From JBBDJB01 sp040880125 (GTDB taxonomy: Bacteria > Planctomycetota > Planctomycetia > Pirellulales > JBBDJB01), in contig JBBDJB010000019.1 in NCBI GenBank assembly GCA_040880125.1, positions 1-35,896 on the forward strand: DNA of 35,896 nt. The letters run 5' to 3'. Numbering within the stretch: the first letter of the stretch is position 1; each line of letters starts with the position of its first letter. The position numbers and the translations under genes were made by a program. The notes beneath the pieces are model-generated. The model was not told the DNA's origin and searched no databases. It saw nothing but the letters and a program-made list of their open reading frames with translations. Positions 34,893 to 35,896 of this stretch are shown in pieces.

Positions 34893-35725
34893 CACCCTTT
34901 CGCCGCCTCGTGGACGAGCACCCCCAGCATCAGCGCCCGCAGCTTGGGCTCGGCCGAGTTCGCTACGCGGATGATCTCCTCGACACTGGCCGGCTTGAGC
35001 GCATCGGGCAGGCACATGTCCGTCACCACGGATACGCCGAACACCCGCATGCCACCGTGTACGGCCACGATCACCTCCGGCACGGTCGACATCCCGACCA
35101 CGTCGGCCCCGATCGTCCGCAGAAAGCGGTACTCGGCCCGCGTCTCCAGGTTCGGTCCCGTTACGGCCACAGTCACGCCGCGGTGGCACACGAAGTTTTC
35201 ACGCCGGGCCACCTCCAGCCCCACGTCGATCAGCTCCGGCGTGTACGGCGCGGACATGTCCGGAAATCGTGGGCCGAGCCGATCGTCGTTCACTCCGATC
35301 AACGGGTTGTCGCCCATCAAGTTGATGTGATCGTCGATGATCATTACCTCGCCCAGGCGATAGTAAGGATTCATGCCGCCGACCGCCTGCGAGACCATCA
35401 GCAGATCGGCGCCCAGCGACCTCATCACGCGGACCGGCAGCGTCACCTGCTGGAGCGAATAACCTTCGTACTGGTGGAAGCGTCCCTCCATCGCCACTAC
35501 CGGCAGCCCGGCCAGCCGCCCACACACCAGTGTCCCGCGATGGCTCACGACCGTCGAGCGCGGAAAGTGCGGGATCTCCTGGTAGTCGATGCTCGCCTCG
35601 ACCTCGATTTGCTCGGCCAAGCTTCCCAGCCCGGTGCCCAGCACGATCCCCACCCGCGCTTCGTGCGGCCACTGACTCCGGATCCGCTCGCGTGCGGCTT
35701 CGACTTTGTCAAACAGTCCGTCCAT
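34892..35725 (-). CDS. Purine nucleoside phosphorylase/MTA phosphorylase-like paralogue B (Asp at the base-specificity site), 277 aa
   Basis: Closely follows the mammalian-type PNP: VLGTGLG (28-34), MEGRFHQYEGYSLQQVTLPV (79-98), IDDHINLMGDNPLIGVNDDR (130-149), RFPDMS, GPNLETRAE (190-198, Glu198), GMSTVPEVIVA (211-221). At the position of human Asn243 it has Asp236 (VVTDMC), the residue found in methylthioadenosine phosphorylases and one that favours 6-aminopurines when introduced into human PNP. It may therefore act on adenosine, MTA or similar, while paralogue A takes inosine/guanosine; this is inferred from one position. ATG 35725 is chosen because the protein begins there as in relatives; the frame is open to near the window edge. 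Upstream member of the pair. Confidence 0.88.
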   Translation of the reverse strand: MDGLFDKVEAARERIRSQWPHEARVGIVLGTGLGSLAEQIEVEASIDYQEIPHFPRSTVVSHRGTLVCGRLAGLPVVAMEGRFHQYEGYSLQQVTLPVRVMRSLGADLLMVSQAVGGMNPYYRLGEVMIIDDHINLMGDNPLIGVNDDRLGPRFPDMSAPYTPELIDVGLEVARRENFVCHRGVTVAVTGPNLETRAEYRFLRTIGADVVGMSTVPEVIVAVHGGMRVFGVSVVTDMCLPDALKPASVEEIIRVANSAEPKLRALMLGVLVHEAAKG

Positions 35726-35896
35726 TACCGATCCGTTCAAGTGCGTTTTGTGAATCTCCGCGCGCCTGCAGCACCGCGTGCTCGGCAGTGTACCGGATCG
35801 TTTGCCGTCCCAACACTCCCTCTCCCCCGCGGGGAGAGGGCCAGGGAGAGCGACTGTCTTTCGAATCAAGTAGGAACGATAGCAGTTTTCCAAGGA

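Noticed and set aside
34893..35189. Upstream extension of PNP paralogue A inside paralogue B
   Set aside because: This part overlaps the other paralogue in a different frame and translates to an Arg/Gly-rich sequence with no PNP similarity; ATG 34892 is the proper start.

Overview
The window looks like a chromosomal segment of a high-GC planctomycete, most likely of the Pirellulales type. This rests on family content rather than a marker gene. It carries a giant PVC-type membrane-bound dehydrogenase/cytochrome c protein with HEAT repeats, a YXWGXW-repeat protein, a DUF819 membrane protein, a prenyltransferase-like alpha/alpha-toroid membrane protein, a CHAT/TPR secreted protein, and a formylmethanofuran:tetrahydromethanopterin formyltransferase, a C1 enzyme known from methylotrophs and planctomycetes. 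I see no rRNA, tRNA, CRISPR array, prophage or intact insertion sequence.

Layout. 1-2.1 kb: a small exported protein, a row of four hairpins, and a BioF/KBL-type PLP enzyme on the opposite strand. 2.3-7.5 kb: one 1,719-residue exported multidomain protein (deacetylase-like fold, FG-GAP repeats, PVC dehydrogenase propeller, HEAT repeats, cytochrome c, C-terminal carbohydrate-binding-like domain). 7.5-10.6 kb: a minus-strand pair, beta-lactamase-fold hydrolase then DUF819 membrane protein. 10.7-15.1 kb: an M81 (MlrC-like) metallopeptidase divergent from RraA-like and N-acetylneuraminate-lyase-like genes, followed by formyltransferase Ftr. 15.2-20.1 kb: ATP-dependent PEP carboxykinase and a CHAT-fold protein that seems to have lost its catalytic histidine. 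20.4-22.1 kb: a small lipoprotein and a CelD/FemAB-like acyltransferase. 22.3-29.4 kb: a zinc-ribbon/alpha-alpha-toroid membrane protein divergent from a tight MoxR-DUF58-transglutaminase operon. 29.5-34 kb: a divergent YchF-like GTPase, a 92-residue membrane protein and a YXWGXW protein with an arginine-rich tail. 34-35.7 kb: two overlapping purine nucleoside phosphorylase paralogues.

Most genes are single or in pairs. The clearest functional unit is moxR-DUF58-TgpA (ATGA overlap), which resembles known chaperone/metal-binding/transglutaminase modules. The tandem PNPs overlap by one base and differ at the residue that decides base specificity in the mammalian enzyme. I did not find an unmistakable new defence or mobile system. 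The most promising leads are the histidine-less CHAT protein, the PNP pair with an Asn/Asp switch, the deacetylase-cytochrome fusion, and the divergent toroid/MoxR locus.
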